In this document: piece by piece, positions 22,301 to 35,000 of the stretch
Numbering within the stretch: the first letter of the stretch is position 1
Layout: every line of letters starts with the position of its first letter
NCBI GenBank assembly: GCA_024195585.1
Contig: SWBL01000308.1
Span: 1 to 63,371, forward strand
Direction: 5' to 3'
DNA: 63,371 nucleotides
DNA from: Aureobasidium sp. EXF-3400
Lineage: Eukaryota; Ascomycota; Dothideomycetes; Dothideales; Saccotheciaceae
The notes under the pieces: generated by a model
Databases searched by the model: none
Seen by the model: only the letters and a program-made list of their open reading frames with translations
Told to the model about the DNA's origin: nothing
Program-made: the position numbers and the translations under genes

Positions 22301-24823
22301 AAAGTATATCTCGCACTGCGAGCCTAGAACCCAAAGTTCAGAGAAAACTCCAGCTTGGTCGTGTTGTTGCAAGAACAGTGGACATCTGTCGGTGGTTTCG
22401 AGATAAACGTCCTCATACGCGAGCTTTCGTAAAGAACAGAAGTATATCAGCCCGTAAAGGTCGAGCACACATCCAGCCGGACGAGCCGTACCGATAGAAT
22501 TGTAGGCATCAACTAAGGGACCTGACAGCTGATTTAAGGTGGATCTGTCGGTGGCGAATAAAGCGTCTTGTAGCTTTCGTTCGAGAAGCTCAGAGAGTTC
22601 AACAAGTCTATCCAGTCGGGGTAGTTCGTGGGCGCCTTGTTTTGCAAACTGTTCGAGGCGTAATTGAATGATCTCTGACATGCTCATCGAGTCATCGAGA
22701 CAAGCGCGGGAGTGTATGGCTTTCCAGGTGGTCATGCTACTGTCTTCGAGCAGCAGGGCAGTACAAACTTCAATAATGACCTTATTAAATGGATGCTCTG
22801 TGTTCGCCAGTCTGATTTGTTGAACAATCGAAATCAATTCGGCTTCCGTGCATTGGTTCAGCTCTTGCTGTAGACTTTTCGGAAGAAGCGAACCTGGAAA
22901 GAACATGAGTTCTTCTTCGTAGCATTGCAGACGCGGTATGCCATGACGAGCAAGCCACACATGCCAAATCGTGGCCGCATCGTGGACATTCTTGAGAGAG
23001 ATGTATATGTCAATGACACGATGCCCTTGTTCCTGGTAGCTGTCCGATAGACCGAGCAAATGTCCACCATCATCGGGCAAACTAAGACCACTATCCAACC
23101 CTTTGTAGATTCGCAGGCGGCCCTTGGTAAGATAGTCGAGCATTCCTTGCAACAGTTTTGGTTGAGAAGAATGTTTCAGTGCTGTGCTCATAGTTTTGGA
23201 CAGCGACATGATCTCGATGTCTGCATACACTTGAAGCATTTTCAACTCTTTCAAGCCACGCTGTGTCTGCAAGATCCGGTCATAGTGTTCCATGGTAATC
23301 TGATCCCGTAAGTAAAAACATCCAAGCTCGCAGAGTGGCACTCCACAACTAGCTACGTCCCAGATACTGTCCCTTCTCGGAGCATCCGTGATGTAATCAG
23401 GGCTAAAGACAATCTCCAAATGTTCGTCCTTCACCAAAAGCAGATCTGGAGGCAGGGGGGCCGGTGCAAGGAGTGTTTCTGCCGGTCCGAGGACCTCTGA
23501 TAGCTTTTGAATATCAAGATGATTGCTCCCAGTGTCGAGACTCGAGACCTCCTTTGTCGCTGGATTCTCAATCCAACACTTTTGAAGATACACAATCTCA
23601 GGGCGCTTAAGCCAGTCGAATCCGCTGAGGCACATGTCGGTCCGAGTGTTGTGCTGAGAAGTCGCTTGTGCTTGGATCACAGCTCCGAAGAAGTCTGCAA
23701 GCTTGAAAGCTCGTCGAAGCGTTGCTGCAGATGGCCTTACTGTCCACATCTCGAGGAAACCCATAAAAAACTCAGGACGAAGCATCATCTGACGCTTGCA
23801 CCTTGCGACACATTCTCTTACTTGTACTGCTCGGAAGAAATCTCGACGTTGACCATCAGGCAGAACACTGGCGTTCTGGACTATAAGGCCGTCCATGAGT
23901 CCAAAGTGGATTGATTCGAGGAGTTTCAGATCAGGATCGCCCATGAGAATAGTCGACACATGGAGGCTTCTCAATGCCTCAAGAAGCGCATTGATTTCTT
24001 CAGCAGAATTACTGGCGTCGTATGGTATCACCACACCGTGCAGTCCTTGTTTGAGACGGAGATTGTTGATCAAGGCAGCCCTCTCTTGTATGCTCTTTCC
24101 TGAAAGTCCTGCAGTGGGTTTCGGCGCGCCGTAGAAGATTGTCTGGGTCTGACCTGCATCTTGGGCGTCGGCGGACGCCCGAGGAGGGTGCATTGAGTCC
24201 CGAGCTGTATTATGGGCGGTGCTCCCTAGCGATTCTTGAGTCAAACGACGGGACGAGACTGCACTTTCTGGAGGACTCTGCATTTCGGATGGCGGTCGCT
24301 CTCCATTACTTTGGGTTGCAACAGGTGAAATAGGCACAGGCTCTGGCGCTGACTCGACTACTCTTTCCCCGGTCAGTCCAATAACGTGCAGGTCGAAATT
24401 GGAACGGAACCGTTGAACAGGAATTTCATGTTCGGATACGCAAAAGGTCTTGACCAGGGACAGTTTGGGCGGAGAGAACAAAAGCTTGAGCGGTGCTTTC
24501 TCATCGGAGATTCGTTCATCCTTTTGTGTTTTCGGTGATGGTTCTTTTGGTCGTAACCATGCTTTTGGAAGCTGGAGAAATCGTTGAATGCTCGGCGGTA
24601 AAGGGCTTCTCTTTGAGCGTCGCTTCTTTCGAGTGTATTGCAATATCAAGTTTGCGAGCCCAAACACGAAGAAGGTGCATCCGACTGTGATGACAAGGGT
24701 TTGGTACCAGTAAAGAGTGAGCTGAGATCCCTTTAGCGTTGCATTCCAAACAATTGCGAATTTGGTTCCGGGAGCAACATCGATATCCGGTCCAGTCAAA
24801 GATGGCTGAAAGAAGGATGCCAT
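16307..24823 (-). CDS. gtb3: Gtb3-type multidomain membrane GT4 glycosyltransferase of GAG synthesis
   Basis: Six exons (24823-21842, 21795-21621, 21570-20963, 20907-20645, 20595-20430, 20377-16307) join in frame to 2,754 residues; introns are 46-55 bases. Order of parts: an N-terminal membrane helix (about 36-62); a long cytosolic or luminal region with a barrel-like alpha/beta segment (about 240-550); a helical region; a membrane cluster (about 925-1460); a beta-rich segment (about 1715-1910); and a C-terminal GT4 domain (about 2120-2610). The GT4 part resembles bacterial PelF: SDNGCWPDNPGGVSN at the donor-loop region, STHHGISSLYG and WDHAILWRE, and the retaining-transferase EX7E motif in SEGLPLAIGEAAL (E2547, E2555). 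It is inferred to polymerise and perhaps export the Gal/GalNAc chain from UDP-sugars at the plasma membrane. I chose the start at MASFFQPS because it directly precedes the first membrane helix; an in-frame ATG 30 codons upstream (24913) is possible. Confidence 0.87.
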
Positions 24824-26198
24824 GATTATCTGACATCTGGATGCTTGCAATGCGTGAACTCGGCCTTCATCGGTATGCCGCAGCGAAAATTCATCGAAGC
24901 GGTAATATGCCAATGCTCTAGCCGAGTAACGACGCGACCTCAGTGATGACGTTCAGACGAACGTTCAGATGAACGTTTCCCATAGCCGCGAGCACAGCTC
25001 AAGGGGAAGTATGGCAGATCATGTCGTTGTGCTAAGTCGCGCAAAGCAAGCCTATTTTAGAGTTAACATCAGCCTACCTTGACTTGCTGCAGGTCGCTGG
25101 AGGCTTCTTGCACCGCCTTGAAACTTGAATCCGACAAGTGGCCCTGATTGTGATATTATACAACATCTTCCTTCACAAAACAGAATTTCGTGCAGCCAGG
25201 AACCGCTTGATTGATGACGCGTCGCGACCTTCAAGAAGGCGACCAGGTCCTGCGTTCCCAATGAGCTTCAGGATATATGAGTAGGTGTACATAGCGCTGT
25301 TTGGGTCAATCGCTAAAGGCTTCAGCTACTCGAACTCAAGACGGTCGGTGATAAAGCAGAAAGCAAGGTTGCGCGTTTGTCGCAGGGCTACAAAGCGGCG
25401 ATTCGAGAATCTCGCCCCACCTTCCATTCTGGGGCGACGTGTTTTTGAACAACCTCGCATCGTGCTTCCTTCATCCGCGTCGTCGCTTCACTCAGCAATC
25501 ATCAATCACGCCTCCGAAGCTCTCGAAGCTCTGAGTTTTTCGAGTGGGTCTTTGATGTTAATGATTAAAGTGTAAGCATTCAAGTCACAGCATTGCGTAC
25601 GATGGCTACGCTGGCACGCCGTTCGCGAAAGATTGAGAAGTATCATCATCGGCTTCTGGTCTGACAATACCCATGTCGGTGGTTAGATGGGCCTTCTCAA
25701 GAAGTGACAGTTCCTCATGCTTGGCGCGTACAACCACGAAACCAGCAATCGATCACGACGGTGACTTTCAAACAAGCAAAACTGAATCTGACCCACGAAA
25801 GCACTTGGCCGACACATTGCGATTAACAGTAGACTGGAGACTTACCCCTCCGAACTCTTTTATTGCCGGCATTGACTTGATTTTGGACAAGCAAACCCGA
25901 GACATGCTTTGCGTCTCAACGATGCGGCTTTTATGGTCGAAAGGATGAAGCATCAGCTTGACTTCCGAGTCAATTCCACAGGATTTGGCCTTCATGTAAC
26001 GGCATGCACGTACCGTCAACGCGGTAGAGCTTCAGATCTGCACGTGCAAACTGACGCGTTGTGTAGTCTGTGATGATCCGAATGTGCCCCTGGATCCATC
26101 ATGGCATTTCAGCAAGGCAAACAGCAGATGTCACCAATCTCTTCACCAATTGATGCAGCCTTCGCAGATTTTCAGGATACACGACAGCCAATACAACA
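24824..26198. promoter_or_regulatory. Divergent promoter region of gtb3 and uge3 with APSES-like sites
   Basis: The 1.4-kb spacer separates the start of gtb3 (minus) from that of uge3 (plus). It has several matches to the APSES/StuA consensus WCGCGWNM: 24932-24939 (ACGCGACC), 25215-25222 (TGACGCGT, reverse), 25222-25229 (TCGCGACC, overlapping the previous), about 25623-25630 (TCGCGAAA) and 26052-26059 (TGACGCGT, reverse). In A. fumigatus StuA and MedA are known to control uge3 and GAG production. No coding sequence is supported here; the frames at 25285-25575 and 25673-25948 look like chance. Confidence 0.45.
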
Positions 26199-28019
26199 AT
26201 GCCATCCCACAGCCGGCCAGCTGAAGACTCGCTCCAGAAGAGAGCAGATCGCTTTCGCGAGGAGATCAAGTCCTACCCAGTATGCCTCGTCACAGGAGGA
26301 GCCGGCTACATTGGCTCCCATACCGTCCTCGAGCTACTCAATGCTGGCGTTGCTGTCGTGGTCATCGACAATCTGTGCAACAGTCATATGGAATCTCTCT
26401 GCCGAGTACACTACATTGCCCGTACCGAAGCTCAACGCCTCAGTCAAGTGAGCAAAGTCCCTCCAATCTTTTTCCACCAAGTCGACATCCGAAGCACGAA
26501 GTCAATGAACCAAGTTTTCGACTTCTGGCAGTCTGACAAGATCCGTGCCGAGGGGAATGTCTTTCCGGTGAGCATCGGTGAGGTCTCCGCGAACAAGGCT
26601 TACCCTATGCTTGACTATACAATGAATCCTGCGAAGAGAGCTCAGCCGAGCCCGCAGACGAAGGATCCGACGACATGGGGCAAGATTACGGCAGTCATCC
26701 ATTTTGCCGCTCTCAAAGCTGTGGGAGAGTCCATCACAAAGCCGCTCGAGTATTACGAGAATAATGTTGCCGCACTTGTCGTCTTGCTCAAGGCTATGAA
26801 GTCTCACGATGTTAATGTACTTATCTTCTCTTCGAGTGCTGTCGTCTATGGCGTTGGGCATGAAGCAGGTATCACAGAAGACACGGTCCAAGTCGCTGGC
26901 AAAGGTTCTGGTGGTGGCTTGCTGACCAATCCCTATGGCCGCTCAAAGTGGATGTCGGAAGAGATCATCAACGACTACTGTATCGCGGACCCGAACTTCC
27001 ACGCTATCTCACTACGCTACTTTAACCCCACTGGCTCTCATCCCAGCGGTTTGATTGGCGAAGATCCCAAAGGCACGCCCAACAACATTGTACCTGTCAT
27101 TCTCCAGGCATACCAACGCCGTCGCAGTCGTGTTCACGTCTTCGGCTCCAATTACGACACTTCTGACGGCACTGGCGTTCGTGACTACATCCATGTCAGC
27201 GACCTTGCCATGGGTCATTTGGCAGCACTGCGCAAAGCTACAAAGCAACCCGATGCCGTCCCTGAAGGTGTAGAACTTGGAGGTCAAGATCCTGTCGCCA
27301 ACTACAACGTCTACAATCTAGGCACAGGACGAGGATACTCAGTACTGGAAATCATCAAAGCCTTCAGCAACGCCGCTGGAACTTCCATTCCCTTCGCCGT
27401 CGGTGAAGCTCGCGCAGGCGATCTCGGTACCGTGACCGCTTCTCCAGACAAAGCAGCCTCAGATCTGGACTGGCGTGCTGAGTTCGACCTACAAGATATG
27501 TGCCGTGACGTCTTCAATTGGGCTGCCGCCAACCCTACCGGCTACGAGACTCTCCGTCGTCTTTCCACAATGTCAGGCATGGGCGCTCAAGACATGCGCC
27601 GCCAATCCGTCGCCACTGGCCTTTTCGACCGCGAAGAAGATTTCGACAATTTCATCAGCACCAGTCTAAACTCCATCGACAAAGACAGCAGTGCCCGCCG
27701 CATGTCCGCTCACGGCTCCAACTTCACCAATTTACTCAAAAAGATGCGATCGGCTAGTATTGTATCCCATGGCAGTGTTGGCGATGAGGGTGAAAATCCT
27801 TTCCAGAATAACTATGCTCTGTCCAATAGTCCTGCACAACCTGCCGGGGGAGCACCCAGATTTTCTATGAGTTGGGGTGATCCGGCAAAGACGCCGAGAA
27901 ATATCAACAAAGAGACTATCACTGAAGATGCTGAAGAAGAAGATGAGGAGGAGGATTTTGGACCTTCGTTCAGTCCTTCTGCGAGTAGGAAGCAGCAATT
28001 TCCTGTGAGATCGAAGTGA
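26199..28019 (+). CDS. uge3: Uge3-type UDP-glucose/GlcNAc 4-epimerase with long C-terminal tail
   Basis: The enzyme interconverts UDP-Glc/UDP-Gal and, in the Uge3 group, UDP-GlcNAc/UDP-GalNAc, giving the two sugar donors for GAG. The extended SDR features are clear: NAD-binding GGAGYIGSH (residues 33-41), FAALKAVGES (about 169-178), SSSAVVYG (about 211-218) and the catalytic YxxxK in NPYGRSK (Y246, K250), then DYIHVSDLA and the NLGTGRGYS region. At 606 residues it is far longer than the usual 340-380: an insert of about 50 residues lies near 110-160, and a disordered, acidic tail covers about 450-606. That tail has three R-R-x-S motifs (453-456, 467-470, 500-503), possible PKA sites. One exon; the ATG at 26199 is the first in frame. 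It is divergent from gtb3 across a shared promoter. Confidence 0.92.
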   Translation: MPSHSRPAEDSLQKRADRFREEIKSYPVCLVTGGAGYIGSHTVLELLNAGVAVVVIDNLCNSHMESLCRVHYIARTEAQRLSQVSKVPPIFFHQVDIRSTKSMNQVFDFWQSDKIRAEGNVFPVSIGEVSANKAYPMLDYTMNPAKRAQPSPQTKDPTTWGKITAVIHFAALKAVGESITKPLEYYENNVAALVVLLKAMKSHDVNVLIFSSSAVVYGVGHEAGITEDTVQVAGKGSGGGLLTNPYGRSKWMSEEIINDYCIADPNFHAISLRYFNPTGSHPSGLIGEDPKGTPNNIVPVILQAYQRRRSRVHVFGSNYDTSDGTGVRDYIHVSDLAMGHLAALRKATKQPDAVPEGVELGGQDPVANYNVYNLGTGRGYSVLEIIKAFSNAAGTSIPFAVGEARAGDLGTVTASPDKAASDLDWRAEFDLQDMCRDVFNWAAANPTGYETLRRLSTMSGMGAQDMRRQSVATGLFDREEDFDNFISTSLNSIDKDSSARRMSAHGSNFTNLLKKMRSASIVSHGSVGDEGENPFQNNYALSNSPAQPAGGAPRFSMSWGDPAKTPRNINKETITEDAEEEDEEEDFGPSFSPSASRKQQFPVRSK

Positions 28020-29044
28020 GCTATCGCATGTTTGGGTTCTGTTGAAAATTGCCTCATCAATTCTCACGGAGCGGATCGTGGCCTTTTGTCCGTTTGCTGT
28101 TTCAACTTGACTTTCTTTCGTAGTTTTGTTAACCTTCTTCTATATCAACAAATGCAAACGTCTTGTTATCTGCTCTGTAAAGTGCGCTCAGCTGCTTCAG
28201 CCATTCCTACAATCCACCTGTAAACCAACTGTCACAAACAGGACCATGTCCATCTCGCCATTTGTGTAAAATGCTCGTTCTCGTCAAGATTGAGATCTGT
28301 GGTATGACCCTGTCTCAAAATATCATCACTTCCACCTACACAAGTGCTTCATGTCACGACACCACACCACACTATTAAGATATACTTCCATCACTTGAAC
28401 ATATCTTGACACATACAATCCTCCATCTACCCCATAACCATCCATTCCACACATGTATTCCGACACTTTGCCCCTGCTCCTCGATTCGCACAAAAGCCAA
28501 ACCCAACATCTCCCTTTCCGATCGAGCGTTCCAAAACTCGAACACCTAAATCACAAATTTAGACATTCAGCAAGCAACTTCCGAGCCAAACATAACCGAG
28601 TCGCCTACAGTACACTTAAAACGGGCTCTACACGTCTGAAAAGATACAGGAAATTGTCAATTGACCCATCGCTGCCGTTGCTAAACACCCGTTCTCGTTT
28701 GATGACAGCTAGTCAGAGGGGCAACCCTGTCTTTAAACAACGTCCATTCTGCATCCTCGCCGTGGTCATCTCTACACATATATACTGTTACTAAAGCTAC
28801 CGCGAGATCAATAAAAAGCATCCTTCGTACACTCCAGATGTTTTCCTCGTTGCCTTATCACCAAGATAATACTACCACAGAGGTTGTGGTCAGTTCAGGA
28901 TCATGGTAGCATTATGTTTGTACTGCCGATATAATGCTTCACAAAGGTTGGGGACCGACTGACACACCAGAACATGTCAACGTTGAAAATATAGTCTCAT
29001 TCGAGATTAGCAATAACATGATTTCCTCATCTAGCAAGAGCCAT
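28020..29044. other. Convergent intergenic spacer
   Basis: This holds the 3' ends of uge3 (plus) and the Mus7/Mms22 gene (minus). A plus-strand frame at 28453-28794 has no recognisable domain. No gene supported. Confidence 0.5.
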
Positions 29045-32000
29045 CTACATCAACCCATGCCATCCTAATCCTTCCATTCGTCTCATAACATCATCAAGCC
29101 TAGCCCTCTGCATCTCCTGCTTTTGCCTGTCTCCTTCTTCATCATCACCACCTTTTTCATCCTCATCGACGATAGCTGACACTACATCATCTCGCACACC
29201 CAAGACACGCGAATAACTGCCTCTGAACATCTCAACCGCATCCACCAGTCTTGTCTTTTCGGCCTCAAAGCTTTGGAGATCAGTCGTCCATTCCTTTTGT
29301 GGATATCGACTCAGTGCTTCGGATAGACTACGCGTGGCAAAGGCTAGTGTGTCTTGCCAAGCGCATGCCATATTTTCAGACTTCTTGAACTCGTCGTCCT
29401 GCATCTCATCAGGATCTAATGGAGACGCAGATGGTTTTGTGATCTGCATGACGATTTTGTCTGCCAAGGTCCTGAAGCTGCAAAACAGTTCGATAGCTTG
29501 ATTTGCTCTGCCTGTGACACGATTCACGTACTCGATGAATGTCAGACTGTTTTCCACAAGTCCGAACATGGCCGAGAGTAGGCGTAGAAGTCCAGCGTTG
29601 AGCGTCGCAGGTTCGAGAGTGACTGTGATGGCCCAATTGTACGCCGTGGCGAGCACTGAGGTGACGGCGCCAACGTCCGCATCCACACCTTCCTGGTCAC
29701 AAAGCTCGAGGTCACATATCATATTATTAAAGACCACAGACATGGCATCAACGAGCGGTATTGCCAAAACCCAACCGCGTGATGGGGTGTTTGTACATGA
29801 GACGTAGGCAGGTAGCAAAGCCGTGACCATGACGTTCCTGAGCCCCCGGGATGGTTTGCCAGCGAGAGCTTCGTACATTTGCTTTTTAAGATACTTCTGC
29901 TGACCATCCGACGCAGCTCGTTCGCTCACTGTTTGCACAAAGACAGCCAGCTGCTTGCGAGCCCGACCATCTCCCAGCTTGAATACGTAGCTCTTGAGTC
30001 TTGAGATGACGTACGTTGGGTCTTCGTGCGGGAGCGGGAAAGCAGTCGAATCCACAAAGAACGGATCGACAGGACAGATCTCAGAAGTGTATTGTTGCAT
30101 CGACGAGATGACTTGTTGGACGAATTTGACGTACGCTCCTTCGAGCTCGGAGTGAGATGACCCACCAAGCCGGCCAGAGAAGTCTTGAAGTTGCTCGTAT
30201 GTTTGTCGCATGTGTTGCATAGCAGCCTTGAGCATATCCACATATTCTCTCTTCCGTTCCGAGATGTTTGAAGGGAAATCGAGAGTCAGAGAAGCATGCA
30301 TATTCGACAGTACACTGCTGATCAGGCTGGTTCGCTCCTGACGGAGTTCACTCAACGTGATACGGTACTCTCCGGTCTCGTAGTTGGCTGCAAACGGCAG
30401 GTTGTTCAAAAGAGGCTCTGACGTTGCTCTCTCCAAAAGGCTTGCTGTAAGCGGATGCTGGAACTTGAGCATGGACTCGCGCTCCATTAACGACACGAAC
30501 CATGCTTTCATGAACAGATTGCGATGGTCGTTGAGACTTGACTTGTCGCCTTTGATGACAGAAGCAAGGAAGTAGCAAGTGTACTTGTGTCTTTGTTCCG
30601 TGTCTCGGAGTTGGGACCACGAAGTTGTGCTGTAGGTGTCCAAGAAATTTGACCAGTCATGAGAGCCATCTCGTACAGATTGCTGAGCAGTGGTGGTCCA
30701 GACGTCGACAATCTTCTTCAACAATGCGTCGTCAGGACTCTTCTCAGAACCGAAGCACGTGGACATGAGTTCGCCCAGGGGTTCCTGAAGGAAGGCTACC
30801 TCTGATGTTTTTGCTGCTGAAGTTTCTGGCTCCTGCTCGACAACTTGATCCATGAAAGACCAGTCACCATAGTCCTGACTGTCATCACTACCTGGCTGAC
30901 TCTCTTGTGGCACCGGCCTGATAAGCCTATTCCTAGTGAGCAGCAGCTCCTCCACGATCTCAAGTGCCTGAACAATGGCGACAGAAAGTCTCGGTTGATT
31001 GATGTCATACATCCTCAGCACCTCAATCACATTCGACTGTTCGAAGACATGGCGGACTGGAAGCCACGACTTTGAGGTCTTCACGGAGTTGCGCATTGCC
31101 AAGAGTAGATCTTGCAGGATAGCAAAAATGCTTCGTTGGTTGGTAGTGATGATGGTCTCCAGCATGTCAGGTGAAATGTCGAACGATCCCTTGGATTTCT
31201 CAGAAGCATACTCGGCCTCAGCTTCCGACCTTGCAAGTCTGTATTGAGATACAGTGATAGTGGTCATGTCCTTGAACCACGACGCTAGTACATCTGAGTC
31301 TTTGAACGGTTCAGCTTGCGAAAGTTGATAACGAGCAAGCACGCTCCAAGCATGAACACTGAGGCGACAGGCTTCACGATGCGAGTTTTCATGATCTACC
31401 AGATCTTTGATCATCTGCAGACGAGGTCCACATCCCGGAGGCATCACCCAATAAAGAGTACAGAGCAAGTCGTGGTGATTGCGCAAGGCGTCAAGGGCGT
31501 CGTGCGTCACTTCTTGGTCTTTTCGATACGTGCGGCCATGATTGGGGATGAACCTCCAAGCAAAGCCGCGGACTTTGTTCTTCGGAAGGGCTTCTTGCAA
31601 ACCTCGCAACCCGATCACGATCAGCTTGAGGAATATGTGGAAAGCGCAATCCGACGGTTCGAGCGCAATTTCCGGATTCTTGTCGAGATCCTCAAGGAAA
31701 TGGGGTGAGCCTTTGCCTTCTTCATTACGAAGCTGGGAGAGGTTGTGTCGGGCGAAGAAATCGTATATCGTACTAAGAGCAGTTTCGCATCGATGCCAAC
31801 CCCAGTGAACGATCAGGTGATGCACTCTAATCAGACGTGCTCGAACGTAGTCATTGAGTGTCGGCTTTCGCAGCTTGCTTGTTGCAGGGTAGAGCTCAAA
31901 TGTGCGCTGCAACAATGACTTGACAAGTTCCCAACCGTCGTTGCCTGCTTGAAAGCGTGACTTGGGACGATAGATGCCTGTTGCATCTATCTCCAGAAGG

Positions 32001-35000
32001 GGTTGTACCGAGAAGACATCATACCAGATCTGGTCGAGCGAATGTATATTGCAAGTCTTGCTGATTGTACGATCCAGATAAACAGTCAAGATTTCGGGAA
32101 GCTTGGCAGATGCATCAATTGCCTTGAGAATGTGATTGACGGTCACAACAGATTTGACAGCTAGATCTTGTTCTTGGATACCGGCGTCGCGTTCAGTATG
32201 TTGTCGAGACAATTCCAGAAACTCGCGCAGTCTTGTAAATCTAGATGGCAGAGCGACTGGGATCAGCTTTCTGCTCAGTTGAACACATTTGTCCGAAAGA
32301 GCTTCTTGAGTTCTGTGATCCACAGCGGGATGTTGTGATATCCGTACGCATTGTGCAGATATGCAGAGCAAGTACAGTGTCGAGTCCACAACGAGTCTTT
32401 CAACATCTGCTTGTATATCTGCATGTGACATGAGGAGGTTTGTCTCTGATTCGACCATATCCAGGAAGTCATTGACAAAGCAAGAGATGCGGTTCAACTT
32501 AGCAGGTCGATCGATAGAGTCGAGGAAGTGAAGGCATCCGGAAATGTATCTTACGACTGATCGCAAAAAGTAGCCAAACCTTGCCGTGGTGTCGTCCATA
32601 GCAGACCTTCGCATCTCGTGACCTTCAAATTCGCCTACAGCATGTAAGTCTTCTGTGCAAGCAGCAAGGACCTCACCAAGTCCGGTAGAGACGTCCTCGT
32701 TCCAGGCACTCCATTGAAGCGAGCGACCTGTAACCTCAACTGTGATCCGACCAGCGGGAAGGTCGAGGTCACGATTACGCAACGTCAAGCAATCATTGAA
32801 GTCTCCACTACCTACGAATGTGCTGGCGGCAAAGTAAGTGCCGAGTTCGAGGGGCCTTATATCAAAGTCTGTGGGGTATCGTGTACCGAATGGCCCAAGG
32901 CCCTGAAGTGTCTCGGCCATAGGAGGTGCATCTGCAGAAACAGGTTCCGGATCCGCATTCGGCACTGAAGGAACATCGACAGGCAATGGCTCATCTGGTT
33001 GTCGAAATTGAGCGGTCTCGACATCGAAACGGCGAGCGAATCTTTTGCGGGCTCGGTGGGGGAGTTGAACGTCACCAGTACCGGTCATGTCCGTGTCCAG
33101 TTCTTGCGTCTGGGCTGGAGCAGCACTCTCTGCGGAAGGTTCCTTATCCTTCAAGAAGCGCTCAAGACGAAACTTCGAAGCCGATTGTTCCCCTCTATCT
33201 CGAGAGAAGATCTCCATCAATCGAGATGGAGGAGCTGCAAAGGTGAGAGGGTCCAAATCACGATTACTAGTCTGAGCTATGGTCTCGATCTGAGCAGGCC
33301 GCATACGATAATCACGTTCGAGCATCTTTCGTTGGTTATGCAGGACAGTCTTTCGAGCATTGCGTTTCCGTGTTTCGAAGTCCCTCATTCGTGGCTTCTT
33401 GGCTTGTGTCAGTTTGGCGAATAGATTTGGCCGCGGTTCACCGGGTCTTCGAATTATCGGACGATGCTCAGGAGAGCGTGATCGGGGTTTCGGGGCTTCA
33501 GGTTCACTTGCGTTCAGAGCATCAGCCGCACTACTGACCGAGCGTGCAGGTCGGCGTGTGGAAGGGATATAACTGCGGCCGAGATTGCCTGTCCGCCACG
33601 AGATCAACGGTTCAAGCGCGTCTTGCGTGTCTTCTCTCGTCGCCAGCCGGATATCTTTGTTGGTTGGACTGTGTCTGCCATGATCGGATCGATGGCGAGC
33701 CTGTCTAGCAGCCAGGCGAACGAATTGAGGCCGAGGGACTGCTTGAGGGGACGTTGGTACGGGATTGGCGGTGGCATCTAGAATGCTAAGTTGCACTGGC
33801 TTCTTTGCTGGAGCCTTCTTCCTCCCCTTGGAGCCTGATTGAGCATGTGGCTTGGACTTGCGGGCTGCTGAGGGTCCAGAGGCTGTCTGCTTGTGACCAG
33901 TGCGAGATTGCTTTGACCGATTCTGCTCACTTGAGAATGTGTCGGTAACTCTGGACTGCTTCATTCGTGATTTCGGCAGTCTGAAGTGTGCTCTCTCTTG
34001 AGTAGGGAACATGGCATCGATCTCATCATGTTCATCAACTTCCAAGGGTTGAGGGCGTTGGACGGAAGGTCTTTTGGTAATAGGTGACGGCAGCCTAGTT
34101 TGGAGCAGACGTGAAGCAGGACGTTCTCCAGCCGAGCTCTCAGATCCCGAGTTGTCAGAGAAGATGACATAGCTTTTCTGACGCGCTAGAGTGGCAGAGT
34201 GACTAGTGTATCTTCGTTGAGCCACACCTCTCACAGGAGCAGTGGGCCGTGGTGTCTCAGTCTGCGCCTCTGTGATTGCAGAAGACGGCGAACGTGGCCG
34301 AATCTGTCTGTCAAGCTTGAGGTACGATGCGGGCAACACACCTCTGATCTTCCGTCGCATGCGCAAGAGTTGTCGGTCGTCATGCCCTGACTCCTCCGAG
34401 GAATTCTCGTTTGCAGCAACATCATTATCACTGGCAGCTTCATCATCAGAGGATATAACAACTTGGCGAGGACGTCTCGCTGACGTTGAGGTCGGTCTCT
34501 CGGGTGAAGAGGGGAGCGGTGTTGGTACGGCGGCAGGAGTCAGACCGTATGGAAGCCTGAAGCGAGGTGGACCGGCAGGTGTGGGCTCCAAGTTGGAGGG
34601 GCTGGACGTTCTCGGAGGAGAGGGCGGTAACAGATCTGGTAAAGCAGGCCTCACTATGTCTGAATTGGTTCGAGCGAGATGCAGAGACTTGAGCTTTCCT
34701 CTCGCACCGGCAGTAGAAGAAGGCGGATGGCGGGTATTGAGTGCATTCTGAGGAGTCTGCAACGTCTTGCGGCGCTTGTAGCCTATCTGAGTACCACCCA
34801 TGACATGTCTGCGAACGGCATCATCAAGGTCAGGGAAGTCATCGTCATCGTCCATGAGGTCGGGGTCGAGACGTAAAGGTTGTTGACGTACAGGAGAGGC
34901 AGAAGAGTCTGGTGGCGTCGACTCTTGAGTCTCTTGTGCCGGACGACGAGGTGGTTGACTCTCTTCTTGACGAAACTCGGCATCTTGTGAATCATCTTGG

